64,000 nucleotides of DNA from Nectonema munidae (taxonomy: Eukaryota > Nematomorpha > Nectonematoida > Nectonematidae), in assembly GCA_030549495.1 (NCBI GenBank), contig JAUIRK010000463.1:371001-435000 (forward strand). Direction: 5' to 3'. This document shows positions 1 through 33,625 of this stretch, one piece after another; position 1 is the stretch's first letter, and each line of letters starts with the position of its first letter. The position numbers were made by a program, and so were the translations under genes. Under the pieces are notes generated by a model, which saw only the letters and a list, made by a program, of their open reading frames with translations, was not told the DNA's origin and did not search any database.

Positions 1-21682
<21,682 letters not shown>

Positions 21683-22450
21683 CTTTTTGTTTGTTCTTTT
21701 TTTAAATTGATTCGCTTATTCTATTGTTGTGCATTGATTGATGCAGGAAACTTTGATTGGCTCTAATAATGAATCCTAAGTGAGGCGTGGAGCTTCAAAC
21801 AAATCCAATGCTTTAAGTATTTCTAAACAAATTTTTTTATTCCAACTTTAGCCAAAATCTACAAACACACACACACACATATATATATATATTATGTATA
21901 TAATTACTTAATATGTATCTAATTTCATTTATTAAAGATCACATCTTTACACCTTTGTCATGGTATCCGTGAAAATAATAATCAAGAAAAAAAACAAGCC
22001 TTCTTCTTCAGCGTGAATTCATTTATTTAATGCTAAATTGTTTCTTTTGTTCTTCTTACCTTTTTGTTTTATTGAGAGCAGCCAAAACACAAGCATGCAC
22101 ACACACAATAACATACACTACACAGAACTTATGAGCGAAGACATGCAGAGATCTCGTATTTACTTTACGAGAAACACACGTGCATGCTGCAGTAAGGCGA
22201 GAAGGAATAAGAATGTTCTTCATTCTGTCGTGCATGCTCCTAAGTGGGAGAGCAGTGTGTGTGAGTGTGCAAGGAATATGGAAGCGCTGAAGGAAAGAAC
22301 TTGTTCTATTTATTGTGTTGCTCGCATCTTCAGCAAAGATGTGCATAAGTTTCGAGTGATCAATGTGTAATACACACTGATTTAGAGTAATTAGGTCAGG
22401 AAATGCTGCAAAGTGAAGAGATTAGCTATGTTTTCGTGTAATGCTACTAC
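21683..22450 (-). promoter_or_regulatory. 5' flank of collagen gene (UTR/promoter region, undetailed)
   Basis: Sequence upstream of the collagen ATG. It includes an AC/AT microsatellite (21865-21892) and, at 22050-22400, a stretch richer in G+C than the neighbourhood with many CATGCA/TGCATG-like words. Frames are open on both strands there, which argues against either being coding. The transcription start cannot be placed from sequence alone. Confidence 0.35.
21865..21892. repeat. (AC)n(AT)n microsatellite
   Basis: Pure CA dinucleotides pass directly into TA dinucleotides, about 180 bp upstream of the collagen start codon. Confidence 0.95.
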
Positions 22451-23091
22451 GAGAATTATGGAACGTAGGTATCAAGCGGCACACAACTAATATATACCCA
22501 CCAAGTAACCCTTAATTATCGTTGATCAACACGCAGTAAATCAAATTATATGCATGGACTCTTCCACAGGCATTCACTAATCGGGTAAACTGTTAGAAAC
22601 ACTCATGAATCAAAAATAAAAGTTCTACTAAATATATCCCAAGTTTTCTAGTCGAAGATCAAATATAAATCAAACGAGCAATCATTTTATCTCACGATAA
22701 AGATGCTTCTAATTGTTACATAATTAAATTATAGAATTCGGATGTGCTTCCTTTTAAGTTTTTCAATAGAATATATCAATGTCATGGTTTTATTTTTCTT
22801 TTAACTTATCCTCAAATATCAAACTTAGTCATATATTAAACACTTTTTCTTATTCAAACTTTATCAACGAACCTGATTATGAGAGAAAACAAAGAGATAT
22901 TAAACGGTGCACATATGGAAAGAGGCAGGCACATCTGAGAAGTAAAACAAATGTGTATATTAAATATTAAAATGAATACATTTATATGAAATTTTAGAGT
23001 AAATACAATTAATATAAATTCCGTCCCTTAAAAGTCCAAAATATGAGCACTTGTTATATACAATAGTCAATTGCAAAACCTCTTTTATTCT
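22450..23091. other. Intergenic, no gene seen
   Basis: AT-rich sequence upstream of the collagen gene with only short chance frames. No repeat or regulatory element recognised. Confidence 0.6.
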
Positions 23092-24300
23092 CAGTGGCGT
23101 ACCAAGAGGAGCAAGAGGGGATGTCTACCCCGGGCTTATAATTTATTTTGATTAATATATCATGGATAAAATTTTAATCGAGATATTTTACACTTAAATA
23201 GTAATGTAATAATGGTTTACTACACTTTATATTCCAATTTTCTATACCCATATACCCATATTAATAATAGGGTCAACAAAAGTTGGCTTATAAATCCTTT
23301 AAAAATTGACCTAACGACTTAAAAAAGTTGACTTTGTTGTTTGCAAACAAATATAGATTTAAAAAAGTATTCTATACTCACTTTTCCCCATTATTAGTAA
23401 GATACGAGCTAATATTTTTAAAGTATTCTCTTTTGAAAAGGCATGATCTTTAGACCAAAGATTTTTACTCACTGGAATTTATCTTTCCCCTCTCTGTTGC
23501 CGGTGGTAGAGAAGAGCAGATATACACGTAGATATACTTATCTTTTTCATATGTTTTTATGATTTCTTTTTATTATTTTGTTTTACATGTAGTTTCTTAT
23601 ACGACATAGGTCATCTTCAAATCCAATATTTCTACATAAATTAAAGGCATCTTCCATTGTAAGATTCGAAGATTACGTTTTTCAATTACTTTATTTATAT
23701 GCGAGAATAGAGGAGTCAAATTTGTTATCTATATTAAAAATGGTCTGCTAAATAATTATAAAAATTAAATATATTTTTTAGTTGGTTTGTGACTTCAGTG
23801 TATAAAAGCCATTCAAAAATTTTTATATACTTGCTCTTTGTTTGTTAACCTATTAAACTTTTACAAAAAATGGACTATTAAAAAAGTTGACCTATTTAAT
23901 AAGAAAATGACTTTTGTTGATCTAAAAATAAAACACTTTACATGTTTCAGAATAAGTGCTATTAGAAAGCAAAAGTTCACTTTTAACTGCTCTAATTATT
24001 AAGTTTTGGAAAATTACTTAAGTAATCTTAAGCTCTACACTCATTTATAGAACATGATAAATGGCTGTCACAAAAAGTTTGAAATTTATTAAGCCAAAAA
24101 AATCTACTAGAACATTTTGTATAATCCAAAAGCTTGGATAAATAAAGCTTAACGTTTTTTATAAAAAAAAATTTTTAATTTAAAATTATTACCTTTAGTA
24201 TAAGAGCAATTTATTTATTTAATAAACATAAATGACTTTTGTTGAATGCACAGGAAAGGGGGCACTCAAAAACGAAAACATTTGAATTGTTTATACATAT
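23092..24300 (+). mobile_element. hAT-type element, interrupted (left terminus CAGTGGCGTACC)
   Basis: CAGTGGCGTACCAAGAGGAG at 23092 is a hAT-like terminal sequence, followed by GGGGATGTCTACCCCGGGC, a short palindrome. The right end was not found. GGGGGCACTCAAAAACGAAAA near 24257 may be its continuation after the nested element at 23268-23924. The right boundary given is approximate. Confidence 0.45.
23268..23924. mobile_element. Non-autonomous hAT-like element with TAGGGTCAACAAAAG ends
   Basis: Begins TAGGGTCAACAAAAG and ends with the complement of TAGATCAACAAAAG, giving about 14-bp inverted ends around 657 bp. The left end and an internal block (ATGTAGTTTC...CTTCAAATCCAATA) match 58776-59110 in the same order, defining a family. 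Flanking 8-mers (ATTAATAA, AAAATAAA) are only partly alike, so the target duplication is unproven. No coding capacity. Confidence 0.6.
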
Positions 24301-25129
24301 AATAATTTAGCGTAAATAAATTTCGGATGATATGCAGAATTTGAAACTAAAAGAGGTTTAGAAAAAAAAGAAAAGCTTAGAAACTTTGAATGGCGAATTA
24401 CTTTATTAAACATTATTATAATTTCTTAATCATTTATCTTCTTATATCATGTACTTCAACACATTATTTTTAGTTTTTTAGTTTGTTCATTATATAGTTA
24501 GTTAGTAAAAATTAACTATATATTTTGCGATCTTATTGTACATTTGATTAAAATAATAAACTAAAAAGAATTTTACGTGTTTTTTGGCTCCAATAAATCA
24601 GGTATTTTTTTATACTTAAGATTTAAATTGTGGAGTTTAACTATATAATTTTAAAATGTAAAATTCAGAACACAGTTAGTTTGTAGTAGTCCAAATCAGT
24701 GGTTATATAGTAAAAGTCTTTTTTGGTTAATTTACTATGACGGATCGATTTTTTTCAAGTTTACTTTTTAATTGAATAATTATCACAAATGTGATTTAGT
24801 GATTATAATAGAATTAAATGTAAATGGTGTACCACATACATGATCAAAATGAAAGTGTGCTAAATTAGATCGTACTTATAGCAAACTTTTTATTCAGTGT
24901 ATATTTATAAAAATAATGGCCAAATGGGAAACTAGATAAAACTTCATTTAAAACGAGTTTTGACATGCTTATATATTGTTTTCTTTAGTTCGGGACAGCT
25001 TTCATGAACCATAGTAAAAATTATAGTATAGACACAAAAAGAAGATTGCCATTTTTATTAAAAGTTTTAACCTGTTCTCATTCAATTCATTAACACACTA
25101 AAAGTCAAATCCTTTATCTAATTTAGACG

Positions 25130-25180
25130 GAGTGATTAAAGCGCTATAGTCGGCTTCGTTACCATAGGGTCTAGATTTCG
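25130..25180 (+). repeat. tRNA-like SINE head fragment
   Basis: TTTCGATCCTG resembles a pol III box B, with a weak box A-like stretch upstream (GAGTGATTAAAGCGC). The body does not match the other SINE families here. Confidence 0.35.
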
Positions 25181-25920
25181 ATCCTGCATTAAGCCATATT
25201 TGCTTATGATTTATTAAGTTTATTTTTTTACACATTTATTTTTTAAAACAAATCATAGTTCAAAAAAGTGGGCATTTATTTTAAAAAATTGTTCCAATTC
25301 TTAATGAAATGTCTTTAACATAACTTTATAATAACAAATTCTATCTCGAAATTGCAAGTCAATTATTTTTATCAACCAATCAATCTCATAAAAAATGTTA
25401 GAATAAAAATCAGTTGAAAAAATAAATAACTCGGCAAATTTTACCAAATTAAATTTTAATTTCTTCAAAAAAAATTTCATATATTATATCGATTAATTTG
25501 ATATTTTCAGATTTGAATTTTTAGAGAAGTTGTAATCTTGGTACATTCAATAGAAAAATTAGAAGATAATTTTGTAAACGTTTCAATATAGTTTCCTTAA
25601 GGATATAATGCGTTATGTTAAATATATGAAATATGATATATAGAACAGGTTTAAAAAAAAAAACTAGTCAGATAATGAAATTGTTCTGATTGTGAAAAAA
25701 TAATAATTTTGCTTTAAATTTTTTTGGATTTAATAATACCATAAAATTAATGAAATTTTGGTGAAGTTCCTCAAATATTTTATCAAAAACCTCGAATGCA
25801 AATTATTTTTATAAATTTTATTGTTTTTATCTACCCTGTATACAAAGAGAAGAAAAAACTTTAAGAAAAACGTTTTTTTTGTACGTAAAATGAAGGATTC
25901 GGATTAATGTTAGTTGAATC

Positions 25921-26001
25921 TAATAACTTTACATATTCTAAAGATCGACAGAAATAGAAATTTAATGCCCGGAAAATATTCAATATTTAAAACACATAAA
26001 A
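25921..26001 (+). repeat. ~85-bp dispersed repeat, copy 1
   Basis: Shares TTTACATATTCTAAAGATCG, ACAGAAATA and ATTTAAAACACAT in order with 28803-28888, same strand, with small indels. Family unknown. Confidence 0.6.
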
Positions 26002-28014
26002 ACAATAATTATACTTTACAAAAGCCTTTTTCCGCCTCACAGCAAGTACAGTATCTTTAATTGGGGCCACACAAAGGACACAACTCTATTTTTTGTTCAA
26101 AAATATGATTTGAGAGTTATCTTTAACTGCAACCCCACCTCCCACACTAATAATTTTTTTGTTCAGCTTTATCATTTTTATTCAATATTTTGATTTAAAA
26201 ATAAATACATCGAAAAAAAGTTGGTTTTGTGTAAATATGGAGTTTGATGAATATTTATTTTTTTAATGGTTAATAGGTTTAATAGTAAAAGTCTAGTAAT
26301 TCTTTTAAAGGTATTTGAGATTTTATAACTGTTTATTAATACATGTGATAAAATTTCTAGATTCATTACTTGTTTAGTAATTCTTTTTTATTTAGAAAAT
26401 AACATAAAAATTAAATGTTTCATTTCAATGAATAAAGAACTTGAACATAAAGATTCGTTTGTTTTATATGTGGTGAATTTATAGAATAAGAGTAAAAAAT
26501 TTAACATGAAATCTTCTGAAAGTTTGGAATACTATAAATATTGGTGTTCTGTAGGGATCAGAATAAAGAATGGGTCTTTTGTTGTCAAAATTGCAGAAAA
26601 CTCTTGAAATTTGGTTCGTGGAAAAAGAAGATGAAACTCTTTCTCGTGTATGGTCGACTAAATCATTGCAAATGTTTTCTGTTGGTAGATGGAGAAAAAC
26701 GAAAGGAAAAAATAAAATAGATGTTATATCACATCTATTTGTCTTTCTTATTATCGAGATTGAGATAATAGTGAAATAACAAAAGAATCAACGAGTCAGA
26801 AACGAAGTTTTATCTGATGAGCTGTAATTTAAATCAGAGGAAATAAATGATTGATAGAGTTCTTTAAAAAGTGAGAAATATTTCTCAAGAATGAAGAATG
26901 GATTTGTCAAAAAGTCGTAAAAGATGATATAATTTTCTTTTCTTATAAGAATGGTTGTTTGAATGATGTAGGTTTGTCGATTGGATAAATCTGTTGTATG
27001 AATGGAGTGTTTAGACTTCTACAATCTTATCTTTTCATAATAGAAACTTTCATCTATCCTTTATCATCTATACTCAAAGAAGATTACTATAATTAAAATT
27101 CTTTTAGAATCTTTGAAATATGAAAAATAAAATCGGAAGTTATTGGAGATTCAAAATGATCGTGTCTTTCTGGATTCAAGGAGGTTTTCAAGATCAGTGT
27201 TCTTGTCTGGGAAGGTAAAAGATCACTATAAAAAAAGTGTGAAAAGAGAGAAATATGTTGTAGGTTATAGAAATGTCATGTGGAATTCATTAGTTGATGT
27301 TAAAAATATATTGATGCCCTCTTCACATTAAATTAGGCTAATGAAACAATTTGTAAAGTCTAGATTCAAACTCAAATTTTAAATATATTGAATTTTCAAT
27401 CTCTGAAAAAAATAAAGGAGGATTTTATTAAATTAGAAAAATTTTCAATTCCATTGAATTTCCAGTCTTCTAACTGAAAGAAAAAATGTGGTTTTGTGAA
27501 ATCTGTCATTGAAGGATTTCTAGGTAACAGAGAGAAAATTACGAATCTGATACAGATTGATGAAGTTTTGAGTTGTGGGATGAGATGATAAAAATGATTT
27601 AAATTCTCATTAGACAGATAAAGATAATATGGGAATTTTTCTGAAGAAAAGGAGAATATAGATGTGAGATGAACGAAGATATCAAGGATGTGATGAAAAC
27701 ATGATGGGAGATTATATATGGAATTGTGTAGAGAATAAATTCAAAATATAAAGAAAAACAAAAATCAAAATATTAAAAAAATAAATTTTATATTTGATAA
27801 AATTTTGTCTTTTCAATATATATATATACGCATAAAAAGTAGTTGTGAATGTTACAAAAATCAATGATTTGTTAGTCATAGAGTAAATGAAATTAAATAA
27901 TTTGATCTAAATTAAAATCGAAGTTGTTCATAAAGTTAGGTTTTAAATAAGTGTATAGAAAAAGGAAATATTGAATGGGAAAAAAATGGGTAATGTAATC
28001 TCTTTCTTAATAAC

Positions 28015-28745
28015 TCCATCTTAAAACTCATGGATATATACAATTTCAATGTCGCTGTTACACTATGCAAATACGTATACTTGCTGCTTCCACCTATATT
28101 TATCCACTTCATCTAAAAGACAGAACTTCATTCCAACTTGTTCATAAAATGTCCTTACCTTTTTATAAATAACGAAATCCAAGCAACTCTTCTCTTATAG
28201 GGTATCTTGTTTTTTCAACAATTCCGAAGCACTCTTCCTTTCCGATCCGATACCTTTTAAACAGTTCCAAAAGTGTTTCTCATCTAGCTTTCTTTACTCC
28301 TACAATTTGTATTCTGAATGCTCTATCTCGAATTAAAAGCTGTGTAGGAAAAAATAATTATATGTTGACTGGGCAAGCTCTAGTTCTTGTTTCTGATATT
28401 ATTAACAATGTGTACAATGTACATACTTGCTTTTCTCTTAACCTTTCCTCATCTCATATAATTTAAATAACATAATATATCATTAACAGTTAACTTTACA
28501 GTTAACTGTGGATCCTTATATTCTTTTTGTTTTGTTTTTAGTAAAATTATTTATTACTTGTTTGACATCTTCTAGCGGCTATTTTAGCCTTTGTAGCGAC
28601 CTTCAAAAGTCATTCTTGTGTTTCTCTCATATTTTTTATTGCCCTTATCAATTATATATTGATCCACAAATTGTTTATACTACCTGTGATCCCTTTTTGT
28701 GAAACTTTTGAAAATAAAGATATTATTATTATTATTATTAATAAT
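28015..28745 (+). mobile_element. 5'-truncated LINE, 3' end with ATT microsatellite tail
   Basis: The first ~350 bp translate in broken frames as the C-terminal region after a non-LTR reverse transcriptase (D-I-Y-N-F-N-V-A and following). From 28574 the 3' UTR shows GCGGCTATTTTAGCC, then TTTGTAGCGACCTTCAAAA, and it ends in AATAAAG followed by (ATT)n at about 28720-28745. The same 3' features occur at 61863-62036 in a LINE with an intact RT domain. Microsatellite rather than poly-A tails fit CR1/L2-like clades. The copy is dead. Confidence 0.6.
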
Positions 28746-29880
28746 AATAAAATTTGGATTAAGGAAGGTTCACTTTAAATGTTTTTTCTAGTTTACTTTT
28801 ATGTTCTAATAAATTTACATATTCTAAAAATCGACAGAAATATAAAAGAAATTTAATGCTGGAAAAATATTCAAAATTTAAAACACATATTTACGAAAGT
28901 TATTAGATAAAACTTTTTTCTATTTTATTACAACTTTTCTATACTTTATAACTGCTTGATTAGCATAAATTAACATGAAAAATCGCTAAAGAATTCATCC
29001 AATTTAAAAAATAAGTTTTTTTGTTTAAAATAGTAATAACTGAAGTTTAGTTTCAAAATTTTATATAAAATAATTTTTGAAATTTTATCAACTAAAAAAT
29101 TGAAGGAGACAACTGTCTATTGGTGATAATTATAGATTCCAAGCCAATACTCAAGAATATTTCGCAGGAGAGATGAAAGCTACAACAATGTTTTTAATCA
29201 CAAATCGATTATTCATATTTGATCATTTTTCAACGATAAATGTTTTTATTAAATATTGATGATCGAAATTATTTTTTCATAAAGATGCCCAAAAAATTAT
29301 AAGAACAAACTTTTTATGATGTTTAAAAATAACATGAAACAAGATCCATATTCGAAATTAATAAAACGTTGGAAAGGCTCCTTTGTGGCTTGGTCATATA
29401 GAATGAAATGTTCTGAATACATTGATTGCTGTAATAGTTGCAAAATAGGTGTGAATATGAATAACACTAAATTTAAATGTACTTCCCTCCCCCCAGGAAA
29501 GTTTTCATTTGAAAGACAAATTTACATCACTTGTGTCCAAGAACTATTAAAATTGACATTTGAAAGCTTGGATTTGAACCATATGTCATTGGGAATCAAA
29601 GCCACATTCCTAAACCTACCTCCGTGAATCTAAATATCAATTTGTCTGGTGATTAAATATAGATGCACATAGTGTAGACCAGTCCTTTCCAAAGTGGACT
29701 AGGCCAATCGATAAGGGTCTGTGAGAGCTTCAAAGGATAAGTGAAAGGATAATTCTCAGTAAGGCTCACTCTCAAATGACAATAACTAGACTTCTCTAAA
29801 AATACCCATTATCCGCCGTAACACCACAATTTACAATACCTTTATGTTCACTAGCAGTCTCCTTAAACTATCACCATTAT
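28746..29880. other. Intergenic, no recognised gene
   Basis: Holds copy 2 of the ~85-bp repeat (28803-28888) and a 103-codon plus-strand frame at 29316-29627 with eight cysteines but no recognisable domain, which I do not call. Otherwise plain AT-rich sequence. Confidence 0.5.
28803..28888 (+). repeat. ~85-bp dispersed repeat, copy 2
   Basis: Partner of 25921-26001. It lies immediately downstream of a LINE tail. Confidence 0.6.
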
Positions 29881-29899
29881 TTATAGGTATAACAGGGGG

Positions 29900-29985
29900 C
29901 CTTCTATAGAGGAGGGGGATGAGGGGTGTTAAGCCCCCTAGTAATTTTATTTGACCTCCGCTCCCTCATCCTTCCTCCTCTAGAA
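29900..29985. repeat. GC-rich imperfect hairpin
   Basis: The left arm around TATAGAGGAGGGGGATGAGG and the right arm around CCTCATCCTTCCTCCTCTAG can pair over about 20 bases with few mismatches, with a short loop. It stands out in otherwise AT-rich DNA. Likely the core of a foldback-type element; no flanking duplication identified. Confidence 0.6.
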
Positions 29986-31937
29986 CTGCAAATATTGACA
30001 GGAAAAAGAATATAAAAATTTACATAAAAATTTTACATTAATTTGAGAGTTAGTTAGATATTATCATTATAAGTGAGTTAAATAGTTCATTATTGAGGCA
30101 GTTAGTTTAATTAAGAGAATTGACATTTTCCCTGGATATTTACTCTGTGGATATTCATATAAGACGATCAATTCGATAGCAGTTGATTTGTCATTTCTAA
30201 TGAGAAATTTGTCAAGATTTAAAAATGTTAATCAAGCTGATGATTTGTTTTTAAAAATTAATATCCATCCATCATTTTTCTTTTAATTATTTTATTCAAT
30301 TTTAGACTTACTTATAATAACATAAACATATGAATTAATTTCAATTTTGAGCTTGAATTAAAATTAAATATAGAATTTAAAAAACCTAAAAATTCTAAAA
30401 AAAATCTGAATTTTCCTTGAAAAAAGACTTTTGTAATTTAGAGTCTAGGGTGAGGCAAGAAAGGCAATTTATTTACCCGTACCTCGTTTATAGCCGCAAA
30501 ATTACACCCCAGTTTTGCAACAGGTGTAAAAGATTTGTGCGGGTTCCAGGTCAAACGGCGTTAAATTTTAGCCTCATTTACCTCCAAATTTGATTGAACC
30601 TGTTACAATTACTATTTGACGAGTTAAGCTAAAATTTCTTTCACTACTTGAACCGTTAGCCATGATGTAAAAATCCTTGTAACAAATAGTGTGTTTATAT
30701 TAAAATTAAAGTTATTCCTAATATCATTCTCACTATTTTTATCTCTGTTGTCTTCAGTTTTTTCTCATCTTTTTTTCAGACTCCAGCTCTCAGAGCCATA
30801 TGTCAAAGTTGGTCTAACAATTGGGGTAAAAATAATATTATGAACTCATAAGTTTATAATCCCAAAGAAATTTAAGTGTCTAGGAATCTAATCTAAGATG
30901 AAGGGGAATATTTTATTCCCACATGGGCGCTCTACCAACATCGCTCTGCGTATAACTTCCTCTGCGCAGGAATCTTGTAGATGCATTCTTTTGTTGAATA
31001 CTTATTTGGATTCATATAAGGAAACTTAGCGTTAATGATAATTACATCATATAACAGTTAAATGGCTATAACTTTGGTGGTTACGTTAATTGGTGTAAGT
31101 TCAGTAAGGTAGCCAGAAATTTTTATTTGAAAGAGCTCTCAATAAGAGACTGGTGTACATCTTTGCAGTATTTTTACCTTCTATTCATTCATATGAGCTC
31201 GTATATCTGTTTGTCTGTTTCTATTTCTTTGTTCACATCTCTCATTTTATCATGGTCAATATTTTTAATTTGATTTAACACTCCCCACATAAAGGGTAAT
31301 ATTTTTTATTATTAATTTGCTCTCTTAGAAAGCCCATCTTAACAAATTAAAAATTTTGATATAGTTGCTGACAAATGATATACATCATTTTTCTACATTT
31401 TAATTCTACTTATTTCTTATAGTTTCCCTATATTGTTTTCAAAAATTTCAATTTTCTTTAAATGGTGGGGTTTATAATGCAGATGGAGTGAACACATTAA
31501 AGAGCCCCGCAGCTAGTTAAGTGGCTGAGTTAATTAAATTTTTACTTAATTAGTGATAGTAAGTTATTCAGGTCGTTAGTTTTAGTCAATCTTAAGTGTT
31601 TTAGAGGGTAGATATCTTAGGGTTCAAAGTGATAATTGTTCATGAGAAAGGGGGTTGGGAATTTTTCGATACTCATTTAAATGGAGACTATAGTTTTGAT
31701 CTTTACACTTATGCTAATATGTTACTTCGAAGTATTCTATTTCAAATTACTCTAAAAGTAATCGGGTTTGAAATCGTTAATTCATTCACCTGCCTTCGTC
31801 TTACCTCTATCTATAGCATGTACTCTATCTTTGACTGTCTTTTCTACAAATGTTATTTCATTTTAATCTTGACATTTTATAATGCAGGTGTTTATGTCCC
31901 TACTAAGCATATTAATACAAGAGGAAAGATAATTTAG
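29986..31937. other. Intergenic, no recognised gene
   Basis: AT-rich sequence with clusters of degenerate GAGTTAGTTAG/AGTTAAGTGG-type words near 30045-30110 and 31510-31590. No gene or element with defined ends seen. Confidence 0.55.
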
Positions 31938-32202
31938 CAGTGACGGATCTAGAGGGGGGGGGGGGGGGGGGGGGGATACATCCTCCCCCACTGGTGAAGA
32001 AAGGATTTTATTATTTGATTTTTTTAAATAAAACGTCTATTAAAATTTAATTTGAACTTTTAAATTTCAATCATACGTTTTTTAGTTCGTCTTTCGCATA
32101 CTTTAAAAAAAATACTTTTCAGCTTTTAATTTTGTATATATATTTTCTTCATACCCCCCCCCCCCTCCCCCCACCTACTGAAAATTCCTTCATCCGCCAC
32201 TA
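31938..32202. mobile_element. Complete hAT-type MITE with perfect 8-bp target duplication
   Basis: Begins CAGTGACGGATC and ends CATCCGCCACTA, giving 12-bp inverted ends with three mismatches. The 8-mer TAATTTAG flanks it exactly on both sides (31930-31937 and 32203-32210), the target-site size of the hAT superfamily. Length 265 bp, no coding capacity. A G run of about 24 near the left end and a C run near the right end could pair as a subterminal stem. A second, left-truncated copy lies at about 59270-59464. Confidence 0.92.
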
Positions 32203-33544
32203 TAATTTAGGATACTTGAATGAGATATGTTACATATGATTAGATTGATTGCGAGTATTTATCAATTTAATGTTATCATACTTTGAGCTGTTGAGTCGAT
32301 GGATAGACTTGTCCACCCTCAAATCTAAGGCTCAGTTTGAGTCACAAAAATGTGAATTGCAATCAGAATTTAATTAGATTTGGTAACTACTCCCTATACA
32401 TTCTTATAGTGCAATTAATTATTATTTATCTGTTATATTTATTAGCCTTTTTTAAGGATTTGCTCATTTTCCTTTATATCAATTGATGACAAATTTATGT
32501 AATATTATATAATGTTGTAACATACTCAGGTCATAAATATCATAAGTTCTTTTTAGGAAAGGAATATAAATTACATCAAAATATTATACTATATACAATT
32601 CAATCTCTGTTTAAAAACTTAATTCGTTCCTTAAATCAATTGCTGAACCGAAATTTTGGCCGACACGTCAAAACTAAATGCATAATATGTAAATTATAAT
32701 CACATGTTTAAAAAATATAATATATTTTAATATATACTATCAAACCCGATATAAAATTAAGACATTACTACCCATATATAATTACTAGTTATATCTTATA
32801 CTCGCGTTACTCGTATATCTATTATATATTTCATCTGAATGAATTTTGATGCTTAGCACATTTGTTTCAATTTTCGCTAATTTGATTGGTTAAAAGAAAA
32901 AATTAATTCAAAATTTTTTATCCAATCAGTTCAAAGTGTTTGTGTATGTTTCCCATGACAAAAAAAGACAATGCTTTTTAAATATATAATATAGATAAAT
33001 GTGCTCATTTTCAAATACTTAACCATAGAAACCAGTGGTTCTCAATCACGAGCCTTATGACATCATGAGGCCCAAACCTCCTGTTTTGTGGGATGTAATG
33101 CAAAGTTGGAAATAATATTAGGCTAACGGTCCGAACAAAATGAAATTGTACTGTAAATAGGATGTAATCAGGTAATATGTATGATCTGTTCATAAAATTA
33201 AGCTACACACCATGTGTATATGATAGTTGCAGATTTAGACATGAGACAACTGACCGATCGCCCTTCCTCTATTTTTTGAGATTATTAATCTTTCGTTTAG
33301 TCAAATGTAAAATGATTTTCTGAAAGAAGAGTTCTCCAATATATGTGAAGGATGATAAGAATTGATATTTCATGCCTATCGACTAAAGACATAAAATTTA
33401 TTCGTACTTTTTACACCATATGAGTTATATTTCATTTTTAATGTGTTCGGAGTTGTAAGTTGCTTGTATTCAACCATCTTCACTAACCGAAAATTATGTA
33501 AAAGTCCGACTTTGGCTTTATAATTTTTATCCTAATCGATTTCT

Positions 33545-33625
33545 AAAATTTTAGCGAGATTTGAACTGCTGTCTGATTGTTGTTAGTCGTGACTCTAAGT
33601 ATAAGCCTTCAATGGTTAGTTTTGA
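33545..33625 (-). repeat. tRNA-like fragment
   Basis: On the minus strand, AGCAGTTCAAATCTCGC resembles a box B region, preceded by GGCTTATACTTAGAGTC, a weak box A candidate. No clear SINE body match elsewhere. Confidence 0.35.

Larger units (their letters stand above)
24300..28014. other. Repeat-poor AT-rich stretch with unassigned remnants
   Basis: Contains a tRNA-like fragment at 25130-25180, one copy of an ~85-bp dispersed repeat at 25921-26001, and a purine-rich stretch at 26500-27730. The last has several short plus-strand frames interrupted by stops and may be a decayed transposase gene, but I cannot name it. No host gene seen. Confidence 0.5.

Noticed and set aside
22038-22370. 110-codon plus-strand frame overlapping a 96-codon minus-strand frame
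   Set aside because: Both strands are open over the same GC-richer stretch; neither shows a domain or splice context. Treated as 5' flank of the collagen gene.
31629-31937. 102-codon plus-strand frame
   Set aside because: Tyr/Ile/Phe-rich chance composition, no domain, and it ends at the MITE target duplication.
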